Below, one piece after another: positions 35,170 through 44,963 of a stretch of DNA of 46,003 nucleotides. The stretch lies in contig NZ_JSWE01000146.1 in assembly GCF_000815465.1 (NCBI RefSeq), forward strand, positions 1 to 46,003. The letters run 5' to 3'. The notes under the pieces were generated by a model. The model ran no database searches. It worked only from the letters and a program-made list of their open reading frames with translations, and was not told where the DNA came from. The stretch is from Candidatus Jidaibacter acanthamoeba (GTDB lineage Bacteria > Pseudomonadota > Alphaproteobacteria > Rickettsiales > Midichloriaceae). The translations under genes were made by a program, and so were the position numbers. Each line of letters opens with the position of its first letter. The stretch's first letter is position 1.

Positions 35170-37803
35170 ATGATAGCTTCCTCTACCCAACCATCGGATT
35201 TACTATCAGATTCAATAAAAACCGCAATAACTCCGATGATGCAACAGTATCTTAATGTGAAAGCAATGCATGAAGACTACCTGTTGTTTTATAGGATGGG
35301 TGATTTTTATGAGCTCTTTTTTAATGATGCGGTGGTTGCGGCAGATATCTTAAATATTACACTTACTAAGCGCGGTAGGCATAAGGGTGAAGATATTCCT
35401 ATGTGCGGGGTTCCTTCCCATGCTTATGACTATTATCTTGAAAAGTTAATTAAAGCCGGTTTCAAGGTTGCTATCTGTGAACAATTAGAGACCCCTGAAG
35501 AGGCAAAAAAGCGGGGATATAAAGAAGTAGTAAAGAGGGAAGTGGTAAGGATAATTACTCCGGGAACCATAATAGAGGAGTCATTACTTGAATCCAAACA
35601 AACTAATTACCTTTGCTCAATTGCAGTTATTGATAAAATAATTGCCCTTGCCTGGATAGATATAACTACCGGGGAATTCTATATCTCTACTACTAATGGC
35701 TTTTCTCTTGCAAGTGACCTCGCCAGACTTTCGCCAAGTGAGATAATATTACCCGAAAAGTTGTTTCAAGGTGAAAGGATGAAGCAAGTATTACAGGAAT
35801 ATAACAAGAATATTTCAGTACGAGCTAATAACATATTTGATTACACGAGAAGTGAGAATCGTCTAAAACAATTTTTTAACCTCACCTCATTAGAAGGCTT
35901 AGATAATTATAATAAAGCTGAAATAACAAGTGCAGGAGCATTAATTGAATATATAGAACATACGCAAAAAAGCGCTCTTCCTAAAATTAACCGCCCGAAG
36001 AAAATTGACTCCAAACATTTTATGCTGATTGACCGGGCTACCAGAAGAAATTTGGAAATTGAGAAGGATATTAAAGGTCAAAAGAAAAACTCCTTACTTA
36101 GCGTGATTGATAAAACATTAACTTCTTTAGGGGGAAGGTTACTCAGCACTCAACTCTCTGCACCTATGTGTGATCAAAGCTCGATTAACCGAAGGCTGGA
36201 TAATGTTGAATGTTTTATAAAGCAAAGCAGCTTAAGAACTAAAGCAAGGGAGCTTCTAAAAGCATTTCCGGATATAGAGCGCGCCTTATCAAGGATATTT
36301 GCAAAACGCACAAGCCCTCGCGATTTAGGGATAATTCGTGACGGATTGGATATTGCCTTACTTATTGCTGAAACGCTAACCTTTTCATCTGAGTATTTAT
36401 CTGAAGAAATAAAGCAAAATCTAAACTATTTAGGGAATTTCGGTAATCTGTTAGAAAAGCTTAAAAGCGCATTAAAAATTGAATTACCGCTCAATATTAA
36501 AGAAGGAAATTTTATCAGACAAGGATACCATTTAAAACTGGATGAGCTAAGGGATATAAAAATAAATGCTAATTCAAGTTTAATAAAACTTAAGGAAAAA
36601 TACCAATTACTAAGCGGTATACCTACGCTAAAAATATCACATAATAACATTTTAGGATATTTTATAGAAATAACCCCTTCCAACCTTAAAAAAATGCCTG
36701 AAGATTTATTTATTCATAGGCAAACTCTGGGTAATTCAATCAGGTATACCACCGAGGAATTAAAGCAACTTGAAAGCGATATCAAGCTTTGTGAAGAACG
36801 TTTTTACGGTTTAGAGCAGGAAATATTTGCCGAACTTATTAACGGGGTTACCTCTTATTCAGATAATATAGCACTTCTTTCCCAGGCAATTTCCGTAATT
36901 GATGTTTCTTCCTCACTTGCGACCCTTGCGGTTGAAATGGAATATGTGCGCCCCTTAGTTGATAGCTCAAAAAGCTTTGAAATCATAGAAGGTAGACACC
37001 CCGTTGTTGAAAAATATTTAAAATCTAAATTTATTCCTAATGACTGCATTCAAAATGAAGAGCAAAATTTATGGTTGATTACCGGGCCTAATATGGCGGG
37101 TAAGAGTACATTTTTAAGACAAAATGCACTGATATGCATACTCGCTCAAATCGGTAGTTTCGTGCCTGCTAAAAGTGCCCATATCGGGATTGTTGATAAG
37201 CTGTTTAGTAGAATCGGCTCAGGCGATGATATATCGAGAGGACAATCCACCTTCTTAGTTGAAATGGTAGAAACCGCCTCCATTTTAAATAATGCTACTC
37301 CCGATTCATTTGTTATTTTGGATGAACTCGGCAGAGGGACTTCAACCTATGACGGTTTATCAATCGCTTGGTCGGTGATTGAAAACATCCATAATGAAAT
37401 TAAATGCCGAACATTGTTTGCTACCCATTATCATGAGCTCACTGAACTTGAACAGCATTTAAAGCACCTAAGGTGCTACACGATGAAAGTTACCGAGTGG
37501 GAGGAAAAAATAATATTCATGCATGAAGTTATAAGAGGAAAGGCAGACAGGTCCTACGGCATTCATGTAGCTGAAATCGCAGGTGTACCCTTATCCGTTA
37601 TTGAAAGAGCAAATTTGATTTTAACTCAACTGGAACTGAAAAATTCCGGCTCCTCGGCTCCTTCTTCCATACCCGCGGCTTCTCCTTCCGTAAAGCCTAA
37701 AAACGACAAACTGGAACTAAAGTTAAAAGAAATTGACATAGATGCCCTCGCTCCCAGAGAAGCACTTGATATCTTGTATGAACTTAAAAATATGGTTAAA
37801 TAA
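35170..37803 (+). CDS. mutS: DNA mismatch repair protein MutS
   Basis: The 877-residue protein recognises base mismatches. The mismatch-binding F-x-E is in [16 protein letters not shown] (about 40-55). The ATPase domain has Walker [14 protein letters not shown] (about 640), [20 protein letters not shown], Walker [17 protein letters not shown] and ATHYHEL. The C-terminus (about 820-877) includes a Ser/Pro-rich linker ([15 protein letters not shown]) before a helical end [20 protein letters not shown], matching the MutS tetramerisation segment. mutL is not in the window. hemB starts 1 base after the stop. Confidence 0.97.
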   Translation: MIASSTQPSDLLSDSIKTAITPMMQQYLNVKAMHEDYLLFYRMGDFYELFFNDAVVAADILNITLTKRGRHKGEDIPMCGVPSHAYDYYLEKLIKAGFKVAICEQLETPEEAKKRGYKEVVKREVVRIITPGTIIEESLLESKQTNYLCSIAVIDKIIALAWIDITTGEFYISTTNGFSLASDLARLSPSEIILPEKLFQGERMKQVLQEYNKNISVRANNIFDYTRSENRLKQFFNLTSLEGLDNYNKAEITSAGALIEYIEHTQKSALPKINRPKKIDSKHFMLIDRATRRNLEIEKDIKGQKKNSLLSVIDKTLTSLGGRLLSTQLSAPMCDQSSINRRLDNVECFIKQSSLRTKARELLKAFPDIERALSRIFAKRTSPRDLGIIRDGLDIALLIAETLTFSSEYLSEEIKQNLNYLGNFGNLLEKLKSALKIELPLNIKEGNFIRQGYHLKLDELRDIKINANSSLIKLKEKYQLLSGIPTLKISHNNILGYFIEITPSNLKKMPEDLFIHRQTLGNSIRYTTEELKQLESDIKLCEERFYGLEQEIFAELINGVTSYSDNIALLSQAISVIDVSSSLATLAVEMEYVRPLVDSSKSFEIIEGRHPVVEKYLKSKFIPNDCIQNEEQNLWLITGPNMAGKSTFLRQNALICILAQIGSFVPAKSAHIGIVDKLFSRIGSGDDISRGQSTFLVEMVETASILNNATPDSFVILDELGRGTSTYDGLSIAWSVIENIHNEIKCRTLFATHYHELTELEQHLKHLRCYTMKVTEWEEKIIFMHEVIRGKADRSYGIHVAEIAGVPLSVIERANLILTQLELKNSGSSAPSSIPAASPSVKPKNDKLELKLKEIDIDALAPREALDILYELKNMVK

Positions 37804-37804
37804 T

Positions 37805-38794
37805 ATGAAAGCATTTCCTTATACCAGGCTCAGAAGAAACCGAAAAGAACAATGGTCGAGAGATATGGTTGCCGAAAATCACATCTTTCCTTCTAACTTA
37901 ATACTTCCTGTATTTGTTAAGGAAGGTAAGGAGGAGTCGGAGCCGATTGCCTCTATGCCGGGTGTAAATAGGCTTTCCATTGATAATTTAGTTAAGGCGG
38001 CTAAAGAAGCAAGGTCGTTGGGCATTCTGGCGATCGCCCTTTTTCCTTATATTGAGCCGGCATTAAAAGATGATAAAGGTAGTGAAGCATTAAATAAGGA
38101 TAATTTATTATGTAGAGCCATTAAGGAACTGAAGGATAAAGTTCCTGAGCTTGGCGTAATTACTGATGTTGCGCTTGACCCTTATACCAGCCATGGCCAT
38201 GATGGTATTATAAATGCGAGGGGTGATATTATTAATGATGAAAGCATTGAAGTTTTATGCGAGCAGGCGTTAATTTTAGCGCAAAGCGGATGTGATATTG
38301 TTGCTCCTTCCGATATGATGGACGGTAGAATCGGCGCTATTAGGGAAACTTTAGAGGAAGAAGGCTTAACCGATACTCAAATTCTTGCTTATGCGGCAAA
38401 ATATGCTTCTTGCTTTTACGGGCCCTTTAGAGGCGCCGTCGGCTCGCAGTCTTTACTGGGCGGCAAGGATAAAAAGACTTATCAAATGGATTTTGCTAAT
38501 TCCGATGAAGCCTTAAGAGAAGTGGAGCTGGATATTTCCGAGGGAGCGGATATGGTGATGATTAAACCGGGGTTGCCTTATCTGGATATCATTCGAAGAG
38601 TTAAAGATAATTATAATATCCCGATCTTTGCTTATCAGGTAAGCGGAGAATATTCAATGATTAAAGCAGCGAGTGCTGCCGGGTTTATTGATGAACAAAA
38701 AGCGTTTTTAGAAACGATGCTCTGCTTTAAGCGTGCGGGTGCAAACGGAATATTTACTTATGCAGCAATCGCAATCGCAAGGTGGCTGTGGTGA
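37805..38794 (+). CDS. hemB: Delta-aminolevulinic acid dehydratase (porphobilinogen synthase)
   Basis: The 329-residue protein condenses two 5-aminolevulinate molecules into porphobilinogen. I place the start at ATG 37805 (MKAFPYTRLRRNR), because the longer frame to 37742 lies inside mutS. The metal region reads DVALDPYTSHGHDG, with Asp/Ala in place of the zinc cysteines, marking the magnesium-type enzyme common in alphaproteobacteria. The catalytic lysines are in AAKYASCFYGPFR and MVMIKPGLPY. FAYQVSGEYSMIKAA and ETMLCFKRAGAN complete the pattern. With hemH at 6.5 kb it supports a native haem pathway. The next gene overlaps its end. Confidence 0.95.
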   Translation: MKAFPYTRLRRNRKEQWSRDMVAENHIFPSNLILPVFVKEGKEESEPIASMPGVNRLSIDNLVKAAKEARSLGILAIALFPYIEPALKDDKGSEALNKDNLLCRAIKELKDKVPELGVITDVALDPYTSHGHDGIINARGDIINDESIEVLCEQALILAQSGCDIVAPSDMMDGRIGAIRETLEEEGLTDTQILAYAAKYASCFYGPFRGAVGSQSLLGGKDKKTYQMDFANSDEALREVELDISEGADMVMIKPGLPYLDIIRRVKDNYNIPIFAYQVSGEYSMIKAASAAGFIDEQKAFLETMLCFKRAGANGIFTYAAIAIARWLW

Positions 38795-39609
38795 GGAATT
38801 ATACATACAGAATACATAAAAAAGATGCACATCTTTTTGAAATAGTTTGCATGCAGACTATAAAGTACTTCCCGATATTGCTTCCGGCTATGGCCTATTT
38901 ATATGATTACATATATTTTATTCAGTTAGGTATTCAAGTTGATCAGATTCCAAGCTCATTTTTTGATCATCTTAGGTCTGTCTTAAATTGGTTACCTGAG
39001 ATAGGTTTGTATTTTTTATTTAACTTTGCTTTAGTCCTCTGTTTTATTCGTAATAAAAAAGAGGAAGAGCCAAATAATAAAACAAGAATTATTAGTTTTA
39101 TTCTTTTGCTTCCAGCTATCATTTCTTTTTTAGTAGCAATATCATTTGAACTCCCTTACCATTACATCACATTATATTTGATTATTATTTTTTCTATATA
39201 TGTATCTTTTATATATTTTCTAGAAAATTTGGAAACATATAGAGAAGCACTTTCTAACCAAATAAGAACTGGCATTAGAAGCTTTTTAGCTTTATTAACA
39301 ATCACCTTGTCTCTTAGCTTCTACCAAGGCAGATATGATTATTATCAACTAAAAACGGGAACAGAAAAATTTAAAACTAAGATAATTATAAAAGATAATA
39401 AAAATATTAACCTTAAAGAAACAAACTATAAAGAGGAAGTTTTAGTTAGACCGCTTGAAGCAGGTGTAATATGGTATGATAGATCCAATAATTCATTTAA
39501 TTTTTCCAAATGGGACGATATTGAGAAAATAAAATTTCTAAATAAACGGCCTTTATTAAATGAAACTAAAAACCCGCCTAATAATACTAATACAACACAA
39601 ATAAAATAA
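38782..39609 (+). CDS. Membrane protein with C-terminal soluble tail, unknown (paralogue of 40288 gene)
   Basis: The 275-residue protein starts at GTG 38782, overlapping hemB by 13 bases; GTG at 38788 or 38791 would serve as well. It has four hydrophobic segments: about 29-50 (PILLPAMAYLYDYIYFIQLG), 70-90, 103-122 and 128-148, with a further one near 170. It ends in a soluble tail of about 95 residues with VLVRPLEAGVIWYDRSNNSF then NFSKWDDI. The later gene 40288-41151 shares the layout. Around the first helix (YIYFxxLG, then IPxxxxDH) and in the tail (E-x-GVI-x-Y...F-x-F) the similarity is clear by eye, so they are probably paralogues. No known family comes to mind. Confidence 0.7.
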   Translation: MAVVRNYTYRIHKKDAHLFEIVCMQTIKYFPILLPAMAYLYDYIYFIQLGIQVDQIPSSFFDHLRSVLNWLPEIGLYFLFNFALVLCFIRNKKEEEPNNKTRIISFILLLPAIISFLVAISFELPYHYITLYLIIIFSIYVSFIYFLENLETYREALSNQIRTGIRSFLALLTITLSLSFYQGRYDYYQLKTGTEKFKTKIIIKDNKNINLKETNYKEEVLVRPLEAGVIWYDRSNNSFNFSKWDDIEKIKFLNKRPLLNETKNPPNNTNTTQIK

Positions 39610-39682
39610 ACTATATAAAATAGTTAAAGTTTAACTCAAACAAATATGTAATGTATTAAACTTAATTTGAAATACCTTGTAA

Positions 39683-40174
39683 TTAATCCAACTTTTCTTT
39701 GGGATATTTTTGGGCAGCTAACCTCAAGATTCTTATTGCTCTTTCAGGCTGCAGAGCATAAACTCTTCTCACCACTTCTTCTAATTGTGGCTTTCTTTTC
39801 AGTTCATTTTCGGTTTGCATTAACACAAATCTAAAATCAAGTAAGGCTGCTCTTTTTTCTTCTTCACTAAAGTAAATCGGCTTTAAATCATGCTCAACCA
39901 CAAAATTTGCCATTTTAACTACAAGAGAATTAAACTTTTCCTTAGCAACTAGTTTCTCCTCATTTGTAGCAGATTTAGAATTTTTAATCAGGGAATATGA
40001 CATAACAGCTTTATGAAATATAATAAGCTCTTCATCAGGAAGGCTCTTTAATATCTGATTATCTAAGTTAAGATGTTTCTCGTCCTTCAAAGCTTTATTA
40101 CCCGCTTTAACGCTTGAGCAACCTACCAGTGAAAATGTCAGTATAAATAAAACTACATATCGCATTAAAAACAT
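39683..40174 (-). CDS. Hypothetical lipoprotein
   Basis: The 163-residue protein begins MFLMRYVVLFILTFSLVGCS, with a lipobox SLVGC (Cys at about 19), so it is likely anchored in a membrane by a lipid. The mature part is mainly helical: LPDEELIIFHKAVMSYSLIK, EEKLVAKEKFNSLVVKMANF, EEEKRAALLDFRFVLMQTEN and a C-terminal PERAIRILRLAAQKYPKEKL. A second Met at residue 4 could be the true start. I recognise no family. It sits between the two paralogous membrane proteins on the opposite strand. Confidence 0.7.
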   Translation of the reverse strand: MFLMRYVVLFILTFSLVGCSSVKAGNKALKDEKHLNLDNQILKSLPDEELIIFHKAVMSYSLIKNSKSATNEEKLVAKEKFNSLVVKMANFVVEHDLKPIYFSEEEKRAALLDFRFVLMQTENELKRKPQLEEVVRRVYALQPERAIRILRLAAQKYPKEKLD

Positions 40175-40287
40175 AATCTAATAACCGCACAATTATTTAA
40201 TGATTTGCTGAATTATAACATTATATACTTAAATTAGCTAAATAAAAAAGGTTTGCATAGAAATTTAATATTATTTTAAAATTCTTA

Positions 40288-41151
40288 ATGGTGTTTTTAA
40301 TACTAGAATACTTGGCTACCAGGCAAGCAATGACTTTAATAATAATATTGAGCAATTCCAATGATTATAAGATGAATAAAACCTCAATATTACCCAAATT
40401 TAAAAGTGGTTTAGGTACAAATTTTGAAATTCTTACAAAAGTTACTATTGCCGCTTTAGTAAGCTCAGGGGTAATAATTAATTATATATATGTATTCTTT
40501 CTCGGATTTAACCCGTACTTAATACCATTTATTTTATCAGATCACATTAATACTTCAGTAAGTGTATTATTTGAGCTTCTAATAGTTTACTTTTGCTTAT
40601 TTATTCAACCCTTTTTTCTTTATAAGGAAACGATAACCAATACCTCTCCTCATGTTAATAGTAGAAAAATCATATTTGCTGAATATGTCTCTTTATTTTC
40701 TAAATTATTGCTTATTACATTAGCTGCATACTTTAGTTATAATATATATACGCTTAATAAAAATTTTGATTTTAGCTCATATATATTATACCCGATAATA
40801 ATTGCTTTTGCCTTTTATCTGGTAATAGTTTACGCTTTAACTTTTATCAGTGCTTTTAATCCAAAGATTAGATTTGGCCTAAGTGCCTCCTTTGCTTTTT
40901 TAGTCTTTGCAGTTTCCAAAGCTTTATGCATTTTTAATATGGATTCCGTAAATTTTGATCGCGAACTTTATTTGACGACAGTGGAAAACTCTGACGGTAA
41001 AGAATATACTCTTTTGAAATCTTTTGAAAAGGGCGAGGTTATTTATGAAACCGATAAGAAAAGATTTGTTTTCTTAAAAGGAGATAAAACAGGGGCAATA
41101 ATTCCTATGATAAGGCTTGAAGCAGATAATAATAAAAATAATAATTCTTAG
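40288..41151 (+). CDS. Membrane protein with C-terminal soluble tail, unknown (paralogue of 38782 gene)
   Basis: The 287-residue protein could start at 40288 or, more like its paralogue, at ATG 40372 (MNKTSILPKFKSGLGTNFEI), which removes an unlikely 28-residue leader. Four hydrophobic segments follow: about 50-75, 90-112, 130-150 and 165-190, and a further one near 200-215. The soluble tail has YTLLKSFEKGEVIYETDKKR then FVFLKGD. It matches the 38782-39609 product in the order of helices, the INYIYVFFLGFNPYLIPF region and the tail motif. Orientation is the same, and the opposite-strand lipoprotein lies between. The function is unknown. Confidence 0.65.
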   Translation: MVFLILEYLATRQAMTLIIILSNSNDYKMNKTSILPKFKSGLGTNFEILTKVTIAALVSSGVIINYIYVFFLGFNPYLIPFILSDHINTSVSVLFELLIVYFCLFIQPFFLYKETITNTSPHVNSRKIIFAEYVSLFSKLLLITLAAYFSYNIYTLNKNFDFSSYILYPIIIAFAFYLVIVYALTFISAFNPKIRFGLSASFAFLVFAVSKALCIFNMDSVNFDRELYLTTVENSDGKEYTLLKSFEKGEVIYETDKKRFVFLKGDKTGAIIPMIRLEADNNKNNNS

Positions 41152-41220
41152 TTTTTTATTTAACCTCAGTAAATATGCTTTATAATGTTTATAATGGCCA
41201 ATGATTTAAATATTTGTATA

Positions 41221-41353
41221 TATAGTAAATTAAGTTGAATATCTAACACATTTATTCAAATATAATAAGTTAAGTTTAATATGACTATATAGCCTACAAC
41301 TGAAAAATCAGATAATAAGAACAGTAAGAAGCATACATCTCGCCGCCATTTAT
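41221..41353 (-). repeat. 133-base dispersed repeat, copy 2 (inverted)
   Basis: The reverse complement of this segment aligns with 19561-19693 along all 133 bases without gaps, with 16 mismatches counted by eye. The ATG that opens an ORF in copy 1 is ATA here. It forms the left part of the small element with terminal inverted repeats at 41224-41450. Confidence 0.85.
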
Positions 41354-41450
41354 AGCGTGTATTTGTTGTATAAATGGCATAACCGTTTATATGCAAACTT
41401 AGCTTAATTTTTTTAGCTCAACTAGCTCCCTATATTCAACTTAATTTACT
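41224..41450. mobile_element. MITE-like element with 19-base terminal inverted repeats
   Basis: AGTAAATTAAGTTGAATAT (41224-41242) recurs as its perfect reverse complement at 41432-41450, enclosing 227 bases. The left 130 bases are the dispersed repeat also found at 19561-19693. No gene is encoded except a short frame LAAIYSVYLLYKWHNRLYA without a start. No target-site duplication is visible. The size and repeats suggest a non-autonomous or internally deleted transposable element. Confidence 0.55.
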
Positions 41451-41609
41451 CCATTAACTCATCAGATTGCTTAAATGTCTTTCTCTAAAAAGAGTGTAAG
41501 GTAAAAAAATATAATTGATTCCGGAAAAACCCTGCTTGGGACCATAGATATATGAGATACCCAACTTAAATTTATTATTAATATACTCTTTAAAATTTAA
41601 ATGATCCCT
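41451..41609. other. Gap between the repeat element and atpC, no gene recognised
   Basis: No ORF or strong hairpin is evident here. The atpC stop (- strand) lies at its right edge, so a terminator for the ATP synthase operon would be expected in it, but I could not identify a convincing stem with a T-run. Confidence 0.4.
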
Positions 41610-42008
41610 CTACACCCTAAACTTAAGCGCTTCTTCCAGGTATTTTATCTCATCCCTCAGCTCATCTCTCACAACTTCAGAGGATTCTTTTTCCATTTCC
41701 TGAATGGTTGCGGTAAGCCTACTTTCAAACTGCTCAAAATTAATTTTATCTGTGCTTACGGCTTCATCAACTATAACTGTACAAAGTTCGGCAGTTACTT
41801 TAACCGTACCTGCCGAAACTACATACTTTTCAGTTATAGTTTCATCCTGATAAATATTAATTACACCGGGCATAATAGTAGTAATATAGTTTTCATGGCC
41901 GTATAACACACCGAACTCTCCACCTTCACCCGGAAGCACTGCCATAGTAACTTCCAAGTTAGCTAAGGTCTTTTCAGGAGAAATAATTTCAAGTCTAATT
42001 TTAGTCAT
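41610..42008 (-). CDS. atpC: F1 ATP synthase epsilon subunit
   Basis: The 132-residue protein has the beta-sandwich N-terminus KIRLEIISPEKTLANLEVTM with VLPGEGGEFGVLYGHENYIT, and a shorter helical C-terminus FESRLTATIQEMEKESSEVV. The epsilon subunit belongs to the central stalk and can inhibit ATP hydrolysis. It closes the F1 operon, starting 3 bases after the atpD stop. Length is typical of alphaproteobacterial forms. Confidence 0.93.
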   Translation of the reverse strand: MTKIRLEIISPEKTLANLEVTMAVLPGEGGEFGVLYGHENYITTIMPGVINIYQDETITEKYVVSAGTVKVTAELCTVIVDEAVSTDKINFEQFESRLTATIQEMEKESSEVVRDELRDEIKYLEEALKFRV

Positions 42009-42011
42009 CTA

Positions 42012-43436
<1,425 letters not shown>

Positions 43437-43467
43437 TCACATCATTTAAAAATGTTATTTTTCTTTA

Positions 43468-44055
43468 TTATCTGATTATACTTTGTTCTTTGCCTCTATT
43501 TTCTAATATTCTTTCAGCCACACTTTTCTCTTTATTAGCAGTATCGCTTTTAATAGTTTCACTTAGCCCTACAACGTTAGCTTTTTTGTCATAATTTTTT
43601 AAAGCTTCGCTTATTTTTTCTTGTATTTCATTATTTAATAGATCCATTGCTTTATTAATGGCATGTACAGCATCCATCTTCCTAACTGAAGAAGGATAGT
43701 TGGTCGAGTTTGGTATAGGACCATAATTTAGGAAATTGGCATATTTATGTGCTTCAATAATAAAACCAATCCTTTCCTCAATTTCTAATGATTTTACTCC
43801 TTTATTAAAATGAGCTTCTGCTTCCAATAAAGTTTCCGCTATATCAGAAAGCTTTTCAAGTTCGCCTATTGTTAGGTATTCTTTGCTTGTATCGCTTAAA
43901 GATTTAGCAGGTCTAGTCGCACCATGACTTAATGATAATCTGGTATCTTCTGAAAAGCCATCTAGTATAGCTGATGGGTTAGATGATAATGTACGCCCGC
44001 TGAGTCTACCACTAACTTTAGTAACGCTACCCAATCTTTGTGTAAAACCTTTCAT
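43468..44055 (-). CDS. Unrecognised gene inserted between atpG and atpD
   Basis: The 195-residue protein is no ATP synthase subunit that I know. AAGGAG lies 7 bases before the ATG, and the gene begins 11 bases after atpG, so it is surely translated with the operon. The N-terminal 60 residues are Ser/Arg/Gly-rich (for example VTKVSGRLSGRTLSSNPSAI, SLSHGATRPAKS). The rest is helical: YLTIGELEKLSDIAETLLEA, EAHFNKGVKSLEIEERIGFI, VHAINKAMDLLNNEIQEKIS, then a charged tail. It has no signal peptide or transmembrane helix. The N-terminal region rich in S and R resembles export or targeting signals of effectors, but nothing decides this. Composition looks like its neighbours. Confidence 0.75.
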   Translation of the reverse strand: MKGFTQRLGSVTKVSGRLSGRTLSSNPSAILDGFSEDTRLSLSHGATRPAKSLSDTSKEYLTIGELEKLSDIAETLLEAEAHFNKGVKSLEIEERIGFIIEAHKYANFLNYGPIPNSTNYPSSVRKMDAVHAINKAMDLLNNEIQEKISEALKNYDKKANVVGLSETIKSDTANKEKSVAERILENRGKEQSIIR

Positions 44056-44066
44056 AACTTTCTCCT

Positions 44067-44948
44067 TTAAATTGCTTCCGCGCCTGATATAATCTCAATT
44101 AATTCCTTAGTAATATATGCCTGTCTCGTTCTATTATAAACAAGCTGTAACTTTTTAATCATTTCCCCAGAGTTCCGTGTGGCATTATCCATCGCCGTCA
44201 TACGTGATGCATGCTCACCGGCGAAACTTTCCAACAATGCTTTATAAATCTGCACCTTTAAATTTTTCGGCAGTAAATCCAACAATATTTTTTCTTTATC
44301 CGGCTCAAATTCAAATTCATTAATAATCTTTTCTTCCTCTTCCTTCAGCTCTTCCTTCAGAAGCGGAATTAATTGCTGCTGAGTCGGAACTTGAGCTATT
44401 ACCGATTTAAATTTATTATAATAAATATGACAAGAATCAACCTGATTATCATGAATTAAAGATAACGCTCTTTCAGCTATATCACAGGCTTCGGAGTATT
44501 TCACTCCCTTACTTCTTATTCCGTCTTTATGAGCAATAATATATTTACCGTAATTTTTCTTTAAAAGCTCATATCCTTTTTTGCCGATACAAATTATCTT
44601 AATACTTTTTCCTTGTGCAATAAGATTATCTATAACCTTTCTTACCGTCTTAATTATAGAAATATTAAAAGCACCGCAAAGCCCTCTATCAGCCGTCACC
44701 ACGATCATTAACCGAACTTTCTCTTCATTCTCGTTTTTAAGCAATGATATTTCCTCAAACTCTTTACCCGCAAGCGAAGAAGCAGCAAGCAATATATTCT
44801 GCATTTTGTCTGCATAATGGACTGCGGCTTCGGATTTCTCTCTAGCTTTTTTAAGCTTAGAAGTAGATACCACTTTCATCGCCTTAGTAATCTTTTGTGT
44901 AGACTTAATGCTTTTTATTCTGTTTTTTAGTGACTGTAATGATGGCAT
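44067..44948 (-). CDS. atpG: F1 ATP synthase gamma subunit
   Basis: The 293-residue central shaft starts with the conserved LKNRIKSIKSTQKITKAMKV plus VSTSKLKKA and ends with FAGEHASRMTAMDNATRNSG, QLVYNRTRQAYITKELIEII and SGAEAI, the two ends of the coiled coil. The middle Rossmann-like domain has VTADRGLCGAFNISIIK. The segment LKEELKEEEEKIINEFEFEP is more acidic than in textbook sequences but lies in the variable region. It follows atpA by 15 bases and is followed by the extra gene. Confidence 0.96.
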   Translation of the reverse strand: MPSLQSLKNRIKSIKSTQKITKAMKVVSTSKLKKAREKSEAAVHYADKMQNILLAASSLAGKEFEEISLLKNENEEKVRLMIVVTADRGLCGAFNISIIKTVRKVIDNLIAQGKSIKIICIGKKGYELLKKNYGKYIIAHKDGIRSKGVKYSEACDIAERALSLIHDNQVDSCHIYYNKFKSVIAQVPTQQQLIPLLKEELKEEEEKIINEFEFEPDKEKILLDLLPKNLKVQIYKALLESFAGEHASRMTAMDNATRNSGEMIKKLQLVYNRTRQAYITKELIEIISGAEAI

Positions 44949-44963
44949 CTGTTTTCAACCCTT

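Noticed and set aside
37742-37804. Longer N-terminus for hemB
   Set aside because: It lies in the mutS coding region; the HemB family N-terminus begins at the ATG at 37805.
39610-39682. A small symmetrical AGTTAAA/TTTAACT sequence between converging genes as a bidirectional terminator
   Set aside because: The two arms are separated by one base, leaving no loop, and there is no T-run.
41218-41456. Target-site duplication around the MITE-like element
   Set aside because: The flanks TATAT on the left and CCATT on the right do not match.
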